Positions 35,519 to 46,499 of a DNA stretch of 64,000 nucleotides are shown piece by piece. Within the stretch, counting starts at the first letter, position 1. Each line of letters opens with the position of its first letter. The notes below the pieces were generated by a model. The model was not told where the DNA came from and searched no databases. It saw only the letters and a list, made by a program, of their open reading frames with translations. The stretch comes from Marinomonas posidonica_A (lineage in GTDB: Bacteria > Pseudomonadota > Gammaproteobacteria > Pseudomonadales > Marinomonadaceae). The position numbers and the translations under genes were made by a program. The stretch is from positions 140,410 through 204,409 of the forward strand of contig NZ_JBHZSP010000009.1 in the NCBI RefSeq assembly GCF_043643765.1. Direction: 5' to 3'.

Positions 35519-37429
35519 TTACGAGCCTTTGCCCCATAGCGCTTCAAGCAATCCCGAATGACGTTTAATACGAGATTCTGCTGCTAAACGAATTAACGAA
35601 CGACTGCCCCACAAGGTAAACCGTCGCTTCGCCCTCGTAATGCCGGTATAAACCAGCTCTTTTGTCAAAACAGGCGATGGCGTCATGGGCAACACCAAGG
35701 CAACCTCGGAGAATTCAGAGCCTTGAGATTTATGAACCGTCATGGCAAACACCACTTCATACTCATTTAATCGACTCGGTAACAAGCCAACAAACTCGCC
35801 ATCTGGTTGCATAAACCAAACCCTGAGTCGTCGCTCTTGATCGGCCAAACATATGCCAATGTCACCATTAAACAAGCCTAACGCAGCATCATTACGAGTC
35901 AGAATAATGGCTTTCCCCGGATACCAAAGGTGAGGATCACGCAGCAAACCGCGTTGATAAAAATGTTGCTCCAAATGCGCATTTAAACGCTCAACCCCAA
36001 ACTCGCCTTGTCGTACCGCTGTCAGAATTTGGTATTGAGAAAATGCCTGATAAACCGTTTTTACGTCACCGCCATCACGAACCGCTCGCCAATACTCATC
36101 ATAGCCTTTTGCTAAACGCCCTATGTCAGGTTTGGTTTGATAATCATCAGGTTCATGCCATTTCACGTCTTGATAACCTTGATCAAGACACGCCATGACT
36201 TGATTTGCATCCCCCACGTTCATGGCTTTCGCTAAATGGCCTATACCACTGTCGGCATCAAAACGATAACTTTTACGCAATAAGGTTAATACTCGACTGA
36301 TCGGTGGCGCTACCACATTGGCAAAGCGGGTCACCTCCTCTCCCGTACAAGCATACAAATGGTCCGCCCAATTCGGTTGAAAATAGGCCTGCTCAATGCC
36401 AAAAGACAAATCCCCCAGCACACTACCGGCTTCAACTGAGGCTAACTGGTCTTTATCACCCAACAAAATCAAACGAGCATGACTGGGTAAAGCATCGATC
36501 AGCTTCGCCATCATCGGCAAATCGACCATGGACACTTCGTCAACCAACAACACATCCAGATGCAATGGATTATCATGATGATGCTTAAAGCGGCTGCGGC
36601 CAAAATCACTCCCTAACAAGCGATGTAACGTACTCGCCTGCTCTGGAATGGCCTGTTTAATGTCGTCACTGAGCGGCAAAGATGCCTTGGCTCCGGCGAT
36701 CGATTCGGTCAAGCGAGCTGCCGCTTTCCCTGTAGGAGCCGCCAGTTCAATGCGCAGTCTCTGACCTTGACGCTGAGACTCCGCCACCAGCAGGGCTAAT
36801 AATTTGGTCACTGTGGTGGTTTTGCCGGTTCCAGGGCCACCGCTAATCACCGAGAAAGGCAAGCTTGCCGCATTGGCGACCGCCACTTTCTGCCAATCAA
36901 GTTCGTTACTATCAGCAGGAAACAAGGTGCTAATCAAAGCATGGTCGAAGGACAAAGTGGGCGCAGAAATTTGACGGTTTATGTAACCTAATACCGACTG
37001 TTCATATTGAAAGTAACGATAAAGGTACAAGCGCGTTCCCGCTAATACCATCGGCTTTTCTGTTATGGCTTGAGCCTGACTAACAAGGTCTGATTGCCAT
37101 AACTGCTGACACCATTGCTCAACAGAATGCACACCTGACGTCATCAAGACTTGCTGCAACTCATTAGCACGAATGCCTTCGGGTGGCTGTGACCAGACAT
37201 CAGCCAAATCCAAACAAATATGCCCAGCTCCCAGTGCCGCACTGGATAATGCCCCAGCCATTAAGACAGCCGCATGAGATTCGCCGGCATGACTCGCCAA
37301 TTGCTCAATCCACTGCACGTCAATGGCTTTTAATACACCTCGGTTACGCCAATCCGTTAAGAAGTGCACCTCTTCAGCGAGAAGATCCGCATCGGCATTT
37401 AACCAATCTAATTGCTTAGAAGAGTCCAT
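35519..37429 (-). CDS. recD: Exodeoxyribonuclease V alpha subunit
   Basis: About 636 residues from the ATG at 37429 (AAGAGG 9 bases upstream; 14-bp overlap with recB); an earlier in-frame start would add 30 residues. RecD is the 5'-3' helicase of RecBCD. Walker A is SGGPGTGKTTTVTKLL, Walker B VLLVDEVSMVD, and the C-terminal helicase motif is AMTVHKSQGSEF. It is the last gene of the recC-recB-recD operon. Confidence 0.96.
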   Translation of the reverse strand: MDSSKQLDWLNADADLLAEEVHFLTDWRNRGVLKAIDVQWIEQLASHAGESHAAVLMAGALSSAALGAGHICLDLADVWSQPPEGIRANELQQVLMTSGVHSVEQWCQQLWQSDLVSQAQAITEKPMVLAGTRLYLYRYFQYEQSVLGYINRQISAPTLSFDHALISTLFPADSNELDWQKVAVANAASLPFSVISGGPGTGKTTTVTKLLALLVAESQRQGQRLRIELAAPTGKAAARLTESIAGAKASLPLSDDIKQAIPEQASTLHRLLGSDFGRSRFKHHHDNPLHLDVLLVDEVSMVDLPMMAKLIDALPSHARLILLGDKDQLASVEAGSVLGDLSFGIEQAYFQPNWADHLYACTGEEVTRFANVVAPPISRVLTLLRKSYRFDADSGIGHLAKAMNVGDANQVMACLDQGYQDVKWHEPDDYQTKPDIGRLAKGYDEYWRAVRDGGDVKTVYQAFSQYQILTAVRQGEFGVERLNAHLEQHFYQRGLLRDPHLWYPGKAIILTRNDAALGLFNGDIGICLADQERRLRVWFMQPDGEFVGLLPSRLNEYEVVFAMTVHKSQGSEFSEVALVLPMTPSPVLTKELVYTGITRAKRRFTLWGSRSLIRLAAESRIKRHSGLLEALWGKGS

Positions 37430-40400
37430 ATTGTATTGCCTCTTGAGAAGTCGATTGGCCACCGTCGTCACTCTCACCCGTCGGTTTGCCTTGGAACAAG
37501 TCATCCATGGCATTGACATGTGCCAGAGTCAAACGCGTACGGAACACCCCCGTCTCTTTATCTGGTGACATACCGCGCAAAAAGCCATAAACCACGCCGC
37601 CAATATGTTGTTCATAATCATAGTTGGGCAGACGTTGCCTTAACAGTCGGTGCAGAGCTAAAGTGTAAAGTTGATATTGCAAATCATAGCGATGATCCAG
37701 CATCGCATGATTTAATGCCTCTTCGCCGTAGTCATTAAAGTCTTCGCCCAAATAGTTGGACTTATAATCCAACACGTAATACCGCCCCTGCCACTCAAAC
37801 AATAGGTCAATAAAGCCCTTCAACATGCCTTTTAACGGACGATCTTGAATCCTCGGTGCTTGCTTAGACAAAGGGTCATGGGTTCTGGCAAGCGCATCTA
37901 ATTGCAATGCATTCATATGCCTGACCGGCAAGAAAAACTCCATCTCCTTTCGACAAGCCGACACAGGCAATGTGACCAAGGTCGCTCCCGCCACCAATTC
38001 CGTTTGCAAGATGTCGGGCAACCACTCAGTTAACACCGTCTGCCAATCCTGAAAGCCATTACGTTGATAATAAGCCGCCATGTTAGTTTGCTGATTCGTT
38101 CGGATCAGATCCGCAAAGCTAGGTTGATCAATCGTCTCAAGTAGCGCTTTCCCTTCAAGCAGATCATGCAAAAACGTACCTGGCGCCGCCCCTCTTGGAA
38201 AAGTAAAGCGGTTCGCTTGCGGTTCTGCTGCTGGCTCGGCAAGCGCCTCAGGTAATGGCGCAGACATGGCATCTATTACTTCAACCGTCACAAGCTCATC
38301 TAGACCAGGTAAGCTTTCATCTCGAATCTCTTTGTCTTCCACTACCAATGACGAATAACTGCCAATCCACCAATCTCGCTCCACTCTGCCAGTAAACTCA
38401 CGTGCGTTCGCGGAGTCTAATGGCGTTTGTTGCATTTCAAATCGAGGTAAATCCAAAGGCTCTGATGATAAATCGACAAGCTTCATTTGTTCAGCAGAAT
38501 GAGCCTCACACAATCGCATCAGACTTGGGTATAAATCCCCAGCGGCAAAGGCTTCACCTTCTGACAATAACGCACCGACACCGCTTAAATGCACCTCTAA
38601 CGACGCCTCTCGACTCTTAGTCGCTTTTTTACCCACCTCCATGCAGCCAATAAAACACGCCTCTTTAGAGCGAGTTAATGCCACATAGGCCAAGCGAATC
38701 TCCGCGGCATACAATTCTTCTTTATGTTGTTCGGTTTGCGTCTCATCAGGGTCAATAGCAATCCACAATTGCTGCTGTGCATCATGATAAAGGGCTGACT
38801 TTTCCCTATCCTGATAAGGTGTCAGAGCAAAAGGCAAATACACAATGGGGTATTCCAGCCCTTTACTCTTGTGAATGGTCACAATACGCACCAACTCAGC
38901 ATCCGTTTCTAAACGAATTTTTTGCTCATCACTGTTGCCATTTGGCGACTGAATAGACAAACGCAGATAGCGCAAGACGCCTTCTTTCGAATCTAGTTCC
39001 AATGACTTTTCTTGAAGTTTTTCAGTAAGATGCAAGAAATCCGTGAGTCGTCTTTCGCCGTCTACATGTCGCAGCATATTGGGAGCTAGGTTCACGTCCT
39101 GCATAAAAACGCGCAGCATGGGCAATAAGCCCTGCTGCTCCCACAAGGTTAAATACCCTTGGAAAGCCTGTACCCACTTTTCGTACACCACATCATCATG
39201 ATTCAGAGTGTCTAGTTCCAACAAAGACCAATCCACCAAACTGGTCGCTAACGCCGAACGCAACTTGCCTTCTTGTCCATTAGACAGAATCGCCGTTAAG
39301 ACGATTAACAATTCTCTGGCCTCAACCGTTTCAAATACCGAGCCTTTGTCACTCAAATACACGCTGGCAATGCCACGTTGACGAAGCGCCTCTTTTAACG
39401 CATTGGCTTGGCTGAAATTCGTCACCAACAAAGCCACATCCTGAGGCCGCACACCTTGACCAGACACTGTCGCTTGTTGCTGCTGCCCAGCCAATAACAG
39501 CTCATGCAAATGGGCGGCACAGGCTTCGGTCATCTGCTCACGATAGTCTTTTGGTGTTACTGGCTCGTCTGACGCTTGATACAAAAATTGCAAGGCCGCT
39601 TGTGTCTCTTCGTGGCGCTGAAATTGCCCCTGAACCCCGCGATCTTGTACCGCCACAAAAGGAATGCCAGACACACGAAACGGAGAGTCTTGCGCGCTAA
39701 ACAACCCATTGACTGACTGAATCATGGCAGCGGATGAACGGTAATTGGTGGCCAGCGAATAAACAGCATCGACCTGTTTTTTGGCCGCCAGATAGGTATA
39801 AATATCGGCCCCGCGAAAGGCATAAATGGCTTGTTTAGGGTCACCAATCATAATCAAACCAAGACTGGTTTGCGTGGTGCTGGCTGGCTGGTAAACCTCA
39901 GAAAAAATACGATATTGCACCGCATCCGTATCCTGAAACTCATCAATAAGCGCAATAGGATAAAGCTGACGAATCCGCTGTGCTAACTTGCCGCTATCGT
40001 CTTGCGTCAATGCCTGATCCAAGGAGGTTAGCAAGTCCGTAAAGGTCAGCGATTGCGTAGCGCGTTTCCACTCAGTCATGCGCTCTTTCACCTGTTGCCA
40101 CAAGGACACTAAAAGTACCGCTTTGAGCTTACCGGCTTCAGGAAAAGCTTGTCGCAATTCGGCCACTAGCCCAAAGAAAGAATGCTGCGGTGCCTCCCCA
40201 CCTTTGCTGATGCGCGTTGCGTGTTCACTAGCATCAAACTTTCCCAAGCATTTATCCAATTCAAAATGCCCAGATGTCGCCCACTGCTGCATCGCCGATA
40301 TATCTTTCGCAGGGTCCTTGCGCCAGAAATTACGTTTAATGCCACTGTTTTCTAATGCATCAATGATATCTTGTGACTGTTCCAACCAAGTTTCACGAAC

Positions 40401-41108
40401 GATTTGTATTTGCTGTTGAGCCCTTTGTAAAGCCGCTTCCCAATCATAATCTGGCGCCGACACCTTAGCGTCGGGCTGATTATTCAACAGGTATAAATCA
40501 CGCAGCAAAGCGTCTGGTGTTGCCCAAATGGGCTTTACCAATGCTGCTTTACCGTCGCTCATCGGATAAAACACCCGCCGCCAAACATCCTTCACCGCCA
40601 TCGCAAGCGGAGCCTGCTCGTCCGTTTCAATGGTTTGCTGAAACAACATGCGACTTTCAAAGGCATTTTGACTGAGCATACGCTGACAAAAACCATGAAT
40701 GGTAAACACCGCCGCTTCATCCATTTGCTTTTCAGCATAAAGCAGTTTTTCTATAGCATCCGCTTGCTGCTCTGCCGTCATGACATTAAGCCATTGAGAC
40801 AGAAACACATCGTCACTCTGTTGCAACATTAAGGCTTTACGCGCCCCCCGAATACGAGCTCGAATTCGCGCTTTTAATTCCGCGGTGGCCGCTTCGGTAA
40901 AGGTCACCACCAGAATTTGATCGACCGTTAATGGGCGCTCTAAATCCCCTGACTGCCCCGTTGGCACCAATAAACGCAAATACAAGTTGGCAATGGTATA
41001 GGTTTTTCCTGTTCCAGCACTGGCTTCAATAAGACGTTTGCCAAACAGAGGAAACGACATGGCATCAAGCGTTTCCGGAATACTTTGTAGGTGATCAATG
41101 TCGCTCAT
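37416..41108 (-). CDS. recB: Exodeoxyribonuclease V beta subunit
   Basis: A 1230-residue UvrD-type 3'-5' helicase with a C-terminal nuclease. Walker A is IEASAGTGKTYTIANLYLRL (about 27-46), the helicase motif VALTRSKEACFIG is near 795, and the nuclease core includes GFIDLLFEWQGRYYVLDYKSN (about 1115-1135; Asp and Lys ligands present). RecBCD processes double-strand breaks up to Chi and degrades foreign DNA. Length is normal (E. coli 1180). It overlaps recC by 4 bp and recD by 14 bp. Confidence 0.97.
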   Translation of the reverse strand: MSDIDHLQSIPETLDAMSFPLFGKRLIEASAGTGKTYTIANLYLRLLVPTGQSGDLERPLTVDQILVVTFTEAATAELKARIRARIRGARKALMLQQSDDVFLSQWLNVMTAEQQADAIEKLLYAEKQMDEAAVFTIHGFCQRMLSQNAFESRMLFQQTIETDEQAPLAMAVKDVWRRVFYPMSDGKAALVKPIWATPDALLRDLYLLNNQPDAKVSAPDYDWEAALQRAQQQIQIVRETWLEQSQDIIDALENSGIKRNFWRKDPAKDISAMQQWATSGHFELDKCLGKFDASEHATRISKGGEAPQHSFFGLVAELRQAFPEAGKLKAVLLVSLWQQVKERMTEWKRATQSLTFTDLLTSLDQALTQDDSGKLAQRIRQLYPIALIDEFQDTDAVQYRIFSEVYQPASTTQTSLGLIMIGDPKQAIYAFRGADIYTYLAAKKQVDAVYSLATNYRSSAAMIQSVNGLFSAQDSPFRVSGIPFVAVQDRGVQGQFQRHEETQAALQFLYQASDEPVTPKDYREQMTEACAAHLHELLLAGQQQQATVSGQGVRPQDVALLVTNFSQANALKEALRQRGIASVYLSDKGSVFETVEARELLIVLTAILSNGQEGKLRSALATSLVDWSLLELDTLNHDDVVYEKWVQAFQGYLTLWEQQGLLPMLRVFMQDVNLAPNMLRHVDGERRLTDFLHLTEKLQEKSLELDSKEGVLRYLRLSIQSPNGNSDEQKIRLETDAELVRIVTIHKSKGLEYPIVYLPFALTPYQDREKSALYHDAQQQLWIAIDPDETQTEQHKEELYAAEIRLAYVALTRSKEACFIGCMEVGKKATKSREASLEVHLSGVGALLSEGEAFAAGDLYPSLMRLCEAHSAEQMKLVDLSSEPLDLPRFEMQQTPLDSANAREFTGRVERDWWIGSYSSLVVEDKEIRDESLPGLDELVTVEVIDAMSAPLPEALAEPAAEPQANRFTFPRGAAPGTFLHDLLEGKALLETIDQPSFADLIRTNQQTNMAAYYQRNGFQDWQTVLTEWLPDILQTELVAGATLVTLPVSACRKEMEFFLPVRHMNALQLDALARTHDPLSKQAPRIQDRPLKGMLKGFIDLLFEWQGRYYVLDYKSNYLGEDFNDYGEEALNHAMLDHRYDLQYQLYTLALHRLLRQRLPNYDYEQHIGGVVYGFLRGMSPDKETGVFRTRLTLAHVNAMDDLFQGKPTGESDDGGQSTSQEAIQYGLF

Positions 41109-44100
41109 TCTGCTTGCTCCAGATGTCGATGCATCGGCAACCAGACCTGCTCACAAAGGCTCACAAAATGAGCTTTGTGTGCCGTTAGATCCGGGAAATA
41201 ACGTTGCCAATAAGCATCCTCTACTTCACTTGAAGTAAATGCGCTACTGCTTTCTTGATAGGTTTTTAAAGCCTGCTCCCATGCTGCATCCTGGTCTTCT
41301 GCGGTTTTACTGGCACAATAGCTTTTGCACCAAGCATCCGCACTTTTTGCCGGAAGTGGCAAAGGCTGAGACAAACCGGATTGCAACAAGGTTGTCAGCT
41401 CAAGCAGATGCGCTTGAGCCTCATTAGGCGGCAATATCGCAAACTCATGCTCAAGCAACTTGCCGGTTTTCAACAGATTAATCAGATGATGTTGCCTAGC
41501 GGTGCCTTGTGCACACAAGGCCAAATGCTCAATCCAAAAACGCATTTTTTGATTGGCGGATACGTCCCCCATACGGTAGGACAAACGTGTGGTGGCCGTC
41601 GGCATGTCTAACCAAGTTTGTAAGGTCAAAGCGCCCAAAGGCAAATTCACTTCTAACGGCGGTAACGTTGCCAAATCGTAACCTTGTAGAACTTGATATA
41701 GCTGACGACATTGTTGCTGACTTTGCGCCAAGGATAAACGGCCAAACGCACCGTATGGCATCACGCCAGTCAGTACTAAACGTTGCAAAAAGGTCTGTTC
41801 TTCACCATTCAACATGGCGCCTAATAAAGCCTCTTTTAGCTGATAGCCTGTTAAACCATCAAGGGTAAAAGGTTCGTCTTCCAGCTCTTGCTCTTCTTTT
41901 AAAGATAAGTAAGCTTTCAGTCGGCGCTGGGTAAAATAACGCGTCGGATGACTCATAAAACGTACGATTTCATCGAGTGCTAAGGTGGCGGCCCCTTGTT
42001 CAAACGTGGCTAAAGGGGAGACGTCTCGCTCAACGTCTTGTTTTTTCGTCATCAAGGCGGGTAGCCAATGCTGATTAAAACTGTAAAAAGCGGTCGGACT
42101 CTTGCTCGTTTGATAATACAGTCGGTTGAACGGCTGCAATGGGTGCTCTGTCACCACTTTCTGTAAGAAAGCCTGTTGCGCCTTATCAGGTGCAAGGTCT
42201 TGATCCTCATCGAAGACACAACTCTGACCTAAGTACTCCAGCAATTCGCTCAACAAGATAGATGGATTTTTCTCACTGTTGTCCTGAATACTGCGGCCAA
42301 CATAGCTTAAATAAAATACCTCTCGGGCCGACATTAAGGCTTCTAGGAAGAGGTATTTATCGTCTTCACGGCGGCTACGATCACCGCTGCGATAATGGCC
42401 GACCATCAAATCAAAACCCATCGGCGCCACGCTGCGAGGATAATCCCCTTCGTTTAATCCCAACACACAGATCACCTTAAACGGCACAGAACGCATTGGC
42501 ATCAAGGTACAAAAGTTGACTCGTCCGGCCAAAAATCGCTGACTGCCTTGTGACTCTTGTAGCCTTGGCGCGAGTAATTGTCTGATCACCAACTGATCTA
42601 AAACGTCGTCAAATTGGGCATGCTGCCACTCTGACATTAACGCATCGAGCTGATTCGACAATAACTCTCGGAAAGTATCCTGCTCTTCCAACAAGAAGAA
42701 ATCGTCCGCCAAAGCATACAGTGTTTGCACCCAACCACTCGGTTGCAGTGGTTGTTGTAAGCTCTCTTGTGCTTGATGTATTAGCGCTAGAAATTCAGCA
42801 AGCTTACCCGCAACCGCGGCTTCCAACCCTTCAACATCACCATAACTCAAGGTTTCTTGCCAAATATGATCATGCCCCATGGCATAACCCAACAACATAC
42901 GACGAACACCGTTTAGCCAGGTATGGGAAGCTTGTTTAGGCAGATTATGTTGTTGCGCGGTGCGTTCATCCAATCCCCAACGAATACCTACTTCCACGGA
43001 CCATTGACGAATTCGATCCAGTTCATGAGCGGAAAGGTCAAAGCGAGCCATCACCACAGGCACTTCTAACACACTGATCAATTCAGACAAAGTAAAACGG
43101 CTTTCGCCCAACCCCAACAGATATAAATACGCTTCAACAATGGGGTTTTCCATACCACCCGATTGATCAATCAGTGCGAATGGAATGTGCTTACGGCCTT
43201 CGGCCTGACCAAATACAGCACGAACAAACGGGCTGTAGGTATTCACATCCGGTAACATGACAATGATGTCTTTTGGCGTCAGCTGTGGATCACGCTCAAA
43301 CATATCGAGCAATTGGTCGTGAAGCACTTCCACTTCTCGTAATGGACTGTGGCACACATGCACTCGAACACTCTGATCATCGGCGGTAATTGGGTGCCGA
43401 TAGCGACTGTTACTTAGATGGATATCCGTTTCTTGTTGCGCGCCATGATTTTCAAGGGTAAACACATCCTGCTGAACCCATTGCAACAGCCCTGAGTGAT
43501 CAGCGGTTTGATAGTCTTCAAACACATCCAATTCATCATTGGCAATGTCTTGCAGTTGCCCTATGTAATCTCGTCCTAAGCGTCCCCAACTGGCAAGTAA
43601 AGGGTTAGCATCAAGGTGTAGCGCCTCTAACCGCAGACCTGGTTTTACATTCTGACGTTTAATTTCACGGCCAAGATAATGCTTATCTACCACATCGCCC
43701 CAGTAAAAACGACAGGGATTCTGTAGAAACAAATGCACCTCAATCCAACCAGAATCCGCCAACACTCGAAGGGACTCTAGGGTATTGGGCGGTAAGGACG
43801 ACACCCCAAAAATAAAGATTCGCTCCGGTACACCACTTGGTCGCACGCCCGATGCACAGGCTTCCGTTAGCGCTTCGATTAAATTACCACGGTGATACAA
43901 AGAGGCGCCTTGTTGACTGATGTCCGAGACGAGATCACGCCATAAAATGGCTTGCCAAGGCTGTTCTGAAAAATGCTGCTGTAAAAATGAGTCCTCAACA
44001 TGATTGGCTTCCCAAGCGGCAATCCAATCAGGTCGATACACCAAGTATTGATCGTAAATATCCGCAATGCTACTGCACAGTTGAAAGCGTCGAACCTGAC

Positions 44101-44458
44101 TGTCGTCCTCACTGAGATACCAAGCTAACGCGGCAAACTCAGGCTCAGCCAACCTTGCGTCTAAAATACGCATTAACCGCCACACTAAAAACGGCTTATT
44201 AAATTCACTTTGTGACGGTATATCAGCTAAAGCTTGTTTAAAGGTGCGCCAAACAAAAGTAGAAGGCAAAGGAAACGTTAATCCAGCCGAAATGGAATGA
44301 GACTCGGCTAAGCGCATTTTTAACCACTGGGCCATCCCCGGGTTCTGCACCAGAATGTGTTCGTCATCAAATGGATTTTTCGGTGGTGAAACCGCAAGAA
44401 TTTTTGCCAGCAATACTGCTAAATCTTCCAGTCTATTGCCAGTGTAAAGCCGAAACAT
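41105..44458 (-). CDS. recC: Exodeoxyribonuclease V gamma subunit
   Basis: A 1117-residue RecC, the scaffold that recognises Chi in the RecBCD complex. Recognisable regions: the start MFRLYTGNRLEDLAVLLA, NPGMAQWLKMRLAE (about 40-53), MLPDVNTYSPFVRAVFG and VICVLGLNEGDYPRS (about 676-690). It leads the operon recC-recB-recD. In E. coli ptrA lies between recC and recB; here it is missing and the genes overlap. Confidence 0.96.
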   Translation of the reverse strand: MFRLYTGNRLEDLAVLLAKILAVSPPKNPFDDEHILVQNPGMAQWLKMRLAESHSISAGLTFPLPSTFVWRTFKQALADIPSQSEFNKPFLVWRLMRILDARLAEPEFAALAWYLSEDDSQVRRFQLCSSIADIYDQYLVYRPDWIAAWEANHVEDSFLQQHFSEQPWQAILWRDLVSDISQQGASLYHRGNLIEALTEACASGVRPSGVPERIFIFGVSSLPPNTLESLRVLADSGWIEVHLFLQNPCRFYWGDVVDKHYLGREIKRQNVKPGLRLEALHLDANPLLASWGRLGRDYIGQLQDIANDELDVFEDYQTADHSGLLQWVQQDVFTLENHGAQQETDIHLSNSRYRHPITADDQSVRVHVCHSPLREVEVLHDQLLDMFERDPQLTPKDIIVMLPDVNTYSPFVRAVFGQAEGRKHIPFALIDQSGGMENPIVEAYLYLLGLGESRFTLSELISVLEVPVVMARFDLSAHELDRIRQWSVEVGIRWGLDERTAQQHNLPKQASHTWLNGVRRMLLGYAMGHDHIWQETLSYGDVEGLEAAVAGKLAEFLALIHQAQESLQQPLQPSGWVQTLYALADDFFLLEEQDTFRELLSNQLDALMSEWQHAQFDDVLDQLVIRQLLAPRLQESQGSQRFLAGRVNFCTLMPMRSVPFKVICVLGLNEGDYPRSVAPMGFDLMVGHYRSGDRSRREDDKYLFLEALMSAREVFYLSYVGRSIQDNSEKNPSILLSELLEYLGQSCVFDEDQDLAPDKAQQAFLQKVVTEHPLQPFNRLYYQTSKSPTAFYSFNQHWLPALMTKKQDVERDVSPLATFEQGAATLALDEIVRFMSHPTRYFTQRRLKAYLSLKEEQELEDEPFTLDGLTGYQLKEALLGAMLNGEEQTFLQRLVLTGVMPYGAFGRLSLAQSQQQCRQLYQVLQGYDLATLPPLEVNLPLGALTLQTWLDMPTATTRLSYRMGDVSANQKMRFWIEHLALCAQGTARQHHLINLLKTGKLLEHEFAILPPNEAQAHLLELTTLLQSGLSQPLPLPAKSADAWCKSYCASKTAEDQDAAWEQALKTYQESSSAFTSSEVEDAYWQRYFPDLTAHKAHFVSLCEQVWLPMHRHLEQAE

Positions 44459-44548
44459 ACCAAGTCCTTATACGCCACGTTGCCCAAAACAGCTCAAGAT
44501 AAGAGTATAACAACAAAATCAACTAGGTAGAGACAAAGGAAATAAGTT

Positions 44549-44624
<76 letters not shown>

Positions 44625-44692
44625 ACATCACGCTATAGCGCTTTGCAGAAGGCTTCCTTCTAACAATAAGAAACCTTAAGGGAAGTGTTTTA

Positions 44693-44768
<76 letters not shown>

Positions 44769-44769
44769 A

Positions 44770-44869
44770 NNNNNNNNNNNNNNNNNNNNNNNNNNNNNNN
44801 NNNNNNNNNNNNNNNNNNNNNNNNNNNNNNNNNNNNNNNNNNNNNNNNNNNNNNNNNNNNNNNNNNNNN
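44770..44869. other. Assembly gap of exactly 100 N
   Basis: A run of 100 N follows the second tRNA-Ala. The round number is a standard placeholder, so the true length is unknown. The right flank resumes with CAAAACAGCGCAGAATTC, near the recC/tRNA-Ala region in style. More tRNA copies may be collapsed here. Confidence 0.98.
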
Positions 44870-45018
44870 CAAAACAGCGCAGAATTCTATGGCTGAAGAT
44901 GTTTCCTGTCAATGCCTTATGATGAATATTTGATGCGATTCTGAAATTAAAACTTAGAGCCCTCCAACAAAAGTTGGTATCATTAGAAAAATCTTAAGAA
45001 GTAACCCTAGAGCAGTAT

Positions 45019-46245
45019 ATGATCAACTTTCCTACGGTGTTAGATGACTTAATGATGGCTCAGCAACCTATTCTCAAACGCAACAAAGAGATTTTTGGTT
45101 ATGAGCTGTTATTCCGTGGAATGGATGCCCAAAAAGCGCAATTTTCAGATGGTGAATTAGCCACCAGCCAAGTTCTTGTTAACCTCTGTATTGGTATTAC
45201 AAAAATAGAATCGCAACTAAGAAAACCCTTTTTCGTTAACATGACCACCGAGCTCATGCTATCGGATGCCTTTTTTCCAATCGACCATGATACGGTTTAC
45301 ATTGAAATTTTAGAAAGCCAGCGACTCACTCCCGAGTTTTATCAAGCGGTCGAAAAATGGCGAGCAGCAGGTTATCGATTTGCTTTAGATGACTATCAAT
45401 TTGAAGCAGCCTATGAGGCTTTATTGCCTTGGGTTTCCATTGTCAAAATTGATGTACTTACTACACCACCTGAAAAATACATGACCGAAATTGCTTCATT
45501 AAAGCGTCGTGGTATGGTTTTACTGGCGGAAAAAGTGGAAAACGAAGCCATGTTTGAACTTTGTAAAAAACTCGGTTTTGACCTCTTCCAAGGGTATTTC
45601 TTACAGCGCCCTGAGCTCATCAAGGGCAAAAAAATTGATTCGGCAACCCATGGTGCGATTGAACTGGTGAATGCCCTGCAAAACAAAGATATTAGCATTG
45701 ATGAGATTTCCCACCTAGTCGCGAAGAACCCTAAACTGTCTTATCAATTACTCCGAATTCTAAACAGCCCTGTTTGCGGAATTACTAAGAAAGTGGTTTC
45801 TATAAAAGAAGCGGTTATCTTTCTGGGCTTGGTAAAACTAAAGCGATGGGCATTATTGATCACTTTAACCTCATCTACCTCGCAGCCTAATGCTTTGCTA
45901 AAAGTGCTCTTAACTCGCGCGAGGTGCTGCCAACTTCTAGCGGAAAAGAATCAAGCCTCACTATCGGAGTCTGCTTTTATGGTGGGCCTTATGTCAGGAA
46001 TAGACGCGGTATTTAATGTTGAGAAGCAAGTGATACTGGAACAAACCGCTCTGGAGAACGACGCACTTGCGGCTATTCTTCATCAATCTGGCGACTTAGG
46101 TCACTATTTGACACTGACTTTAAGTTGTGAAGATCAGCAATGGCAAAACATAGAAACGCTGAATAAAACACAACTTTCTGAGTTAAATCGGGCTTTTCTC
46201 GATGCTATGCTCTGGTCGGAAGAGGTCATGCAGTCAATTTACTAA
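45019..46245 (+). CDS. EAL-HDOD signalling protein (YuxH-like)
   Basis: A 408-residue protein: a shortened EAL domain (about 10-200; FGYELLFRG, VYIEILESQ, ALDDYQFE and LLAEKVEN) followed by an HDOD domain (about 205-400). In active c-di-GMP phosphodiesterases the signature is EAL..R with DDFGTG; here the positions read ELLFRG and DDYQFE, so the phosphodiesterase site is degenerate and activity is doubtful. EAL-HDOD proteins often act as c-di-GMP or protein-interaction switches. No other signalling gene is adjacent. Confidence 0.9.
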   Translation: MINFPTVLDDLMMAQQPILKRNKEIFGYELLFRGMDAQKAQFSDGELATSQVLVNLCIGITKIESQLRKPFFVNMTTELMLSDAFFPIDHDTVYIEILESQRLTPEFYQAVEKWRAAGYRFALDDYQFEAAYEALLPWVSIVKIDVLTTPPEKYMTEIASLKRRGMVLLAEKVENEAMFELCKKLGFDLFQGYFLQRPELIKGKKIDSATHGAIELVNALQNKDISIDEISHLVAKNPKLSYQLLRILNSPVCGITKKVVSIKEAVIFLGLVKLKRWALLITLTSSTSQPNALLKVLLTRARCCQLLAEKNQASLSESAFMVGLMSGIDAVFNVEKQVILEQTALENDALAAILHQSGDLGHYLTLTLSCEDQQWQNIETLNKTQLSELNRAFLDAMLWSEEVMQSIY

Positions 46246-46263
46246 TTATTTTTCGTTAAACAA

Positions 46264-46291
46264 TTGACAGCCAAAGAAAAAAACATAAAAT
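46264..46291 (+). promoter_or_regulatory. Sigma-70 promoter of tRNA-Leu
   Basis: A perfect -35 TTGACA (46264-46269) and a -10 TAAAAT (46286-46291) are 16 bp apart, 18 bp before the mature tRNA start. Confidence 0.7.
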
Positions 46292-46309
46292 ACGTTTCAC
46301 CTTTTCAAG

Positions 46310-46394
46310 GCCAGTGTGGTGGAATTGGTAGACACGACGGATTCAAAATCCGTTGCCGAAAGGCGTGGCGGTTCGAGTCCGCCTACTGGTACCA
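46310..46394 (+). tRNA. tRNA-Leu (anticodon CAA)
   Basis: An 85-nt tRNA with a long variable arm (GTTGCCGAAAGGCGTG), anticodon loop TTCAAAA (CAA, leucine), T-loop TTCGAGT and encoded CCA. Confidence 0.96.
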
Positions 46395-46400
46395 TTTAGA

Positions 46401-46437
46401 CAAAGCCCTAGCTATTTTTAGTTAGGGCTTTGTTGTT
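46401..46437 (+). terminator. Terminator of tRNA-Leu
   Basis: CAAAGCCCTAGCT and AGTTAGGGCTTTG form a long stem followed by TTGTTTCT. Confidence 0.85.
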
Positions 46438-46499
46438 TCTAGGCTTATGAATGACGCTTTTCTTGAATATTGGGAGCTCGGCAAAAAAACTCAGCCGTA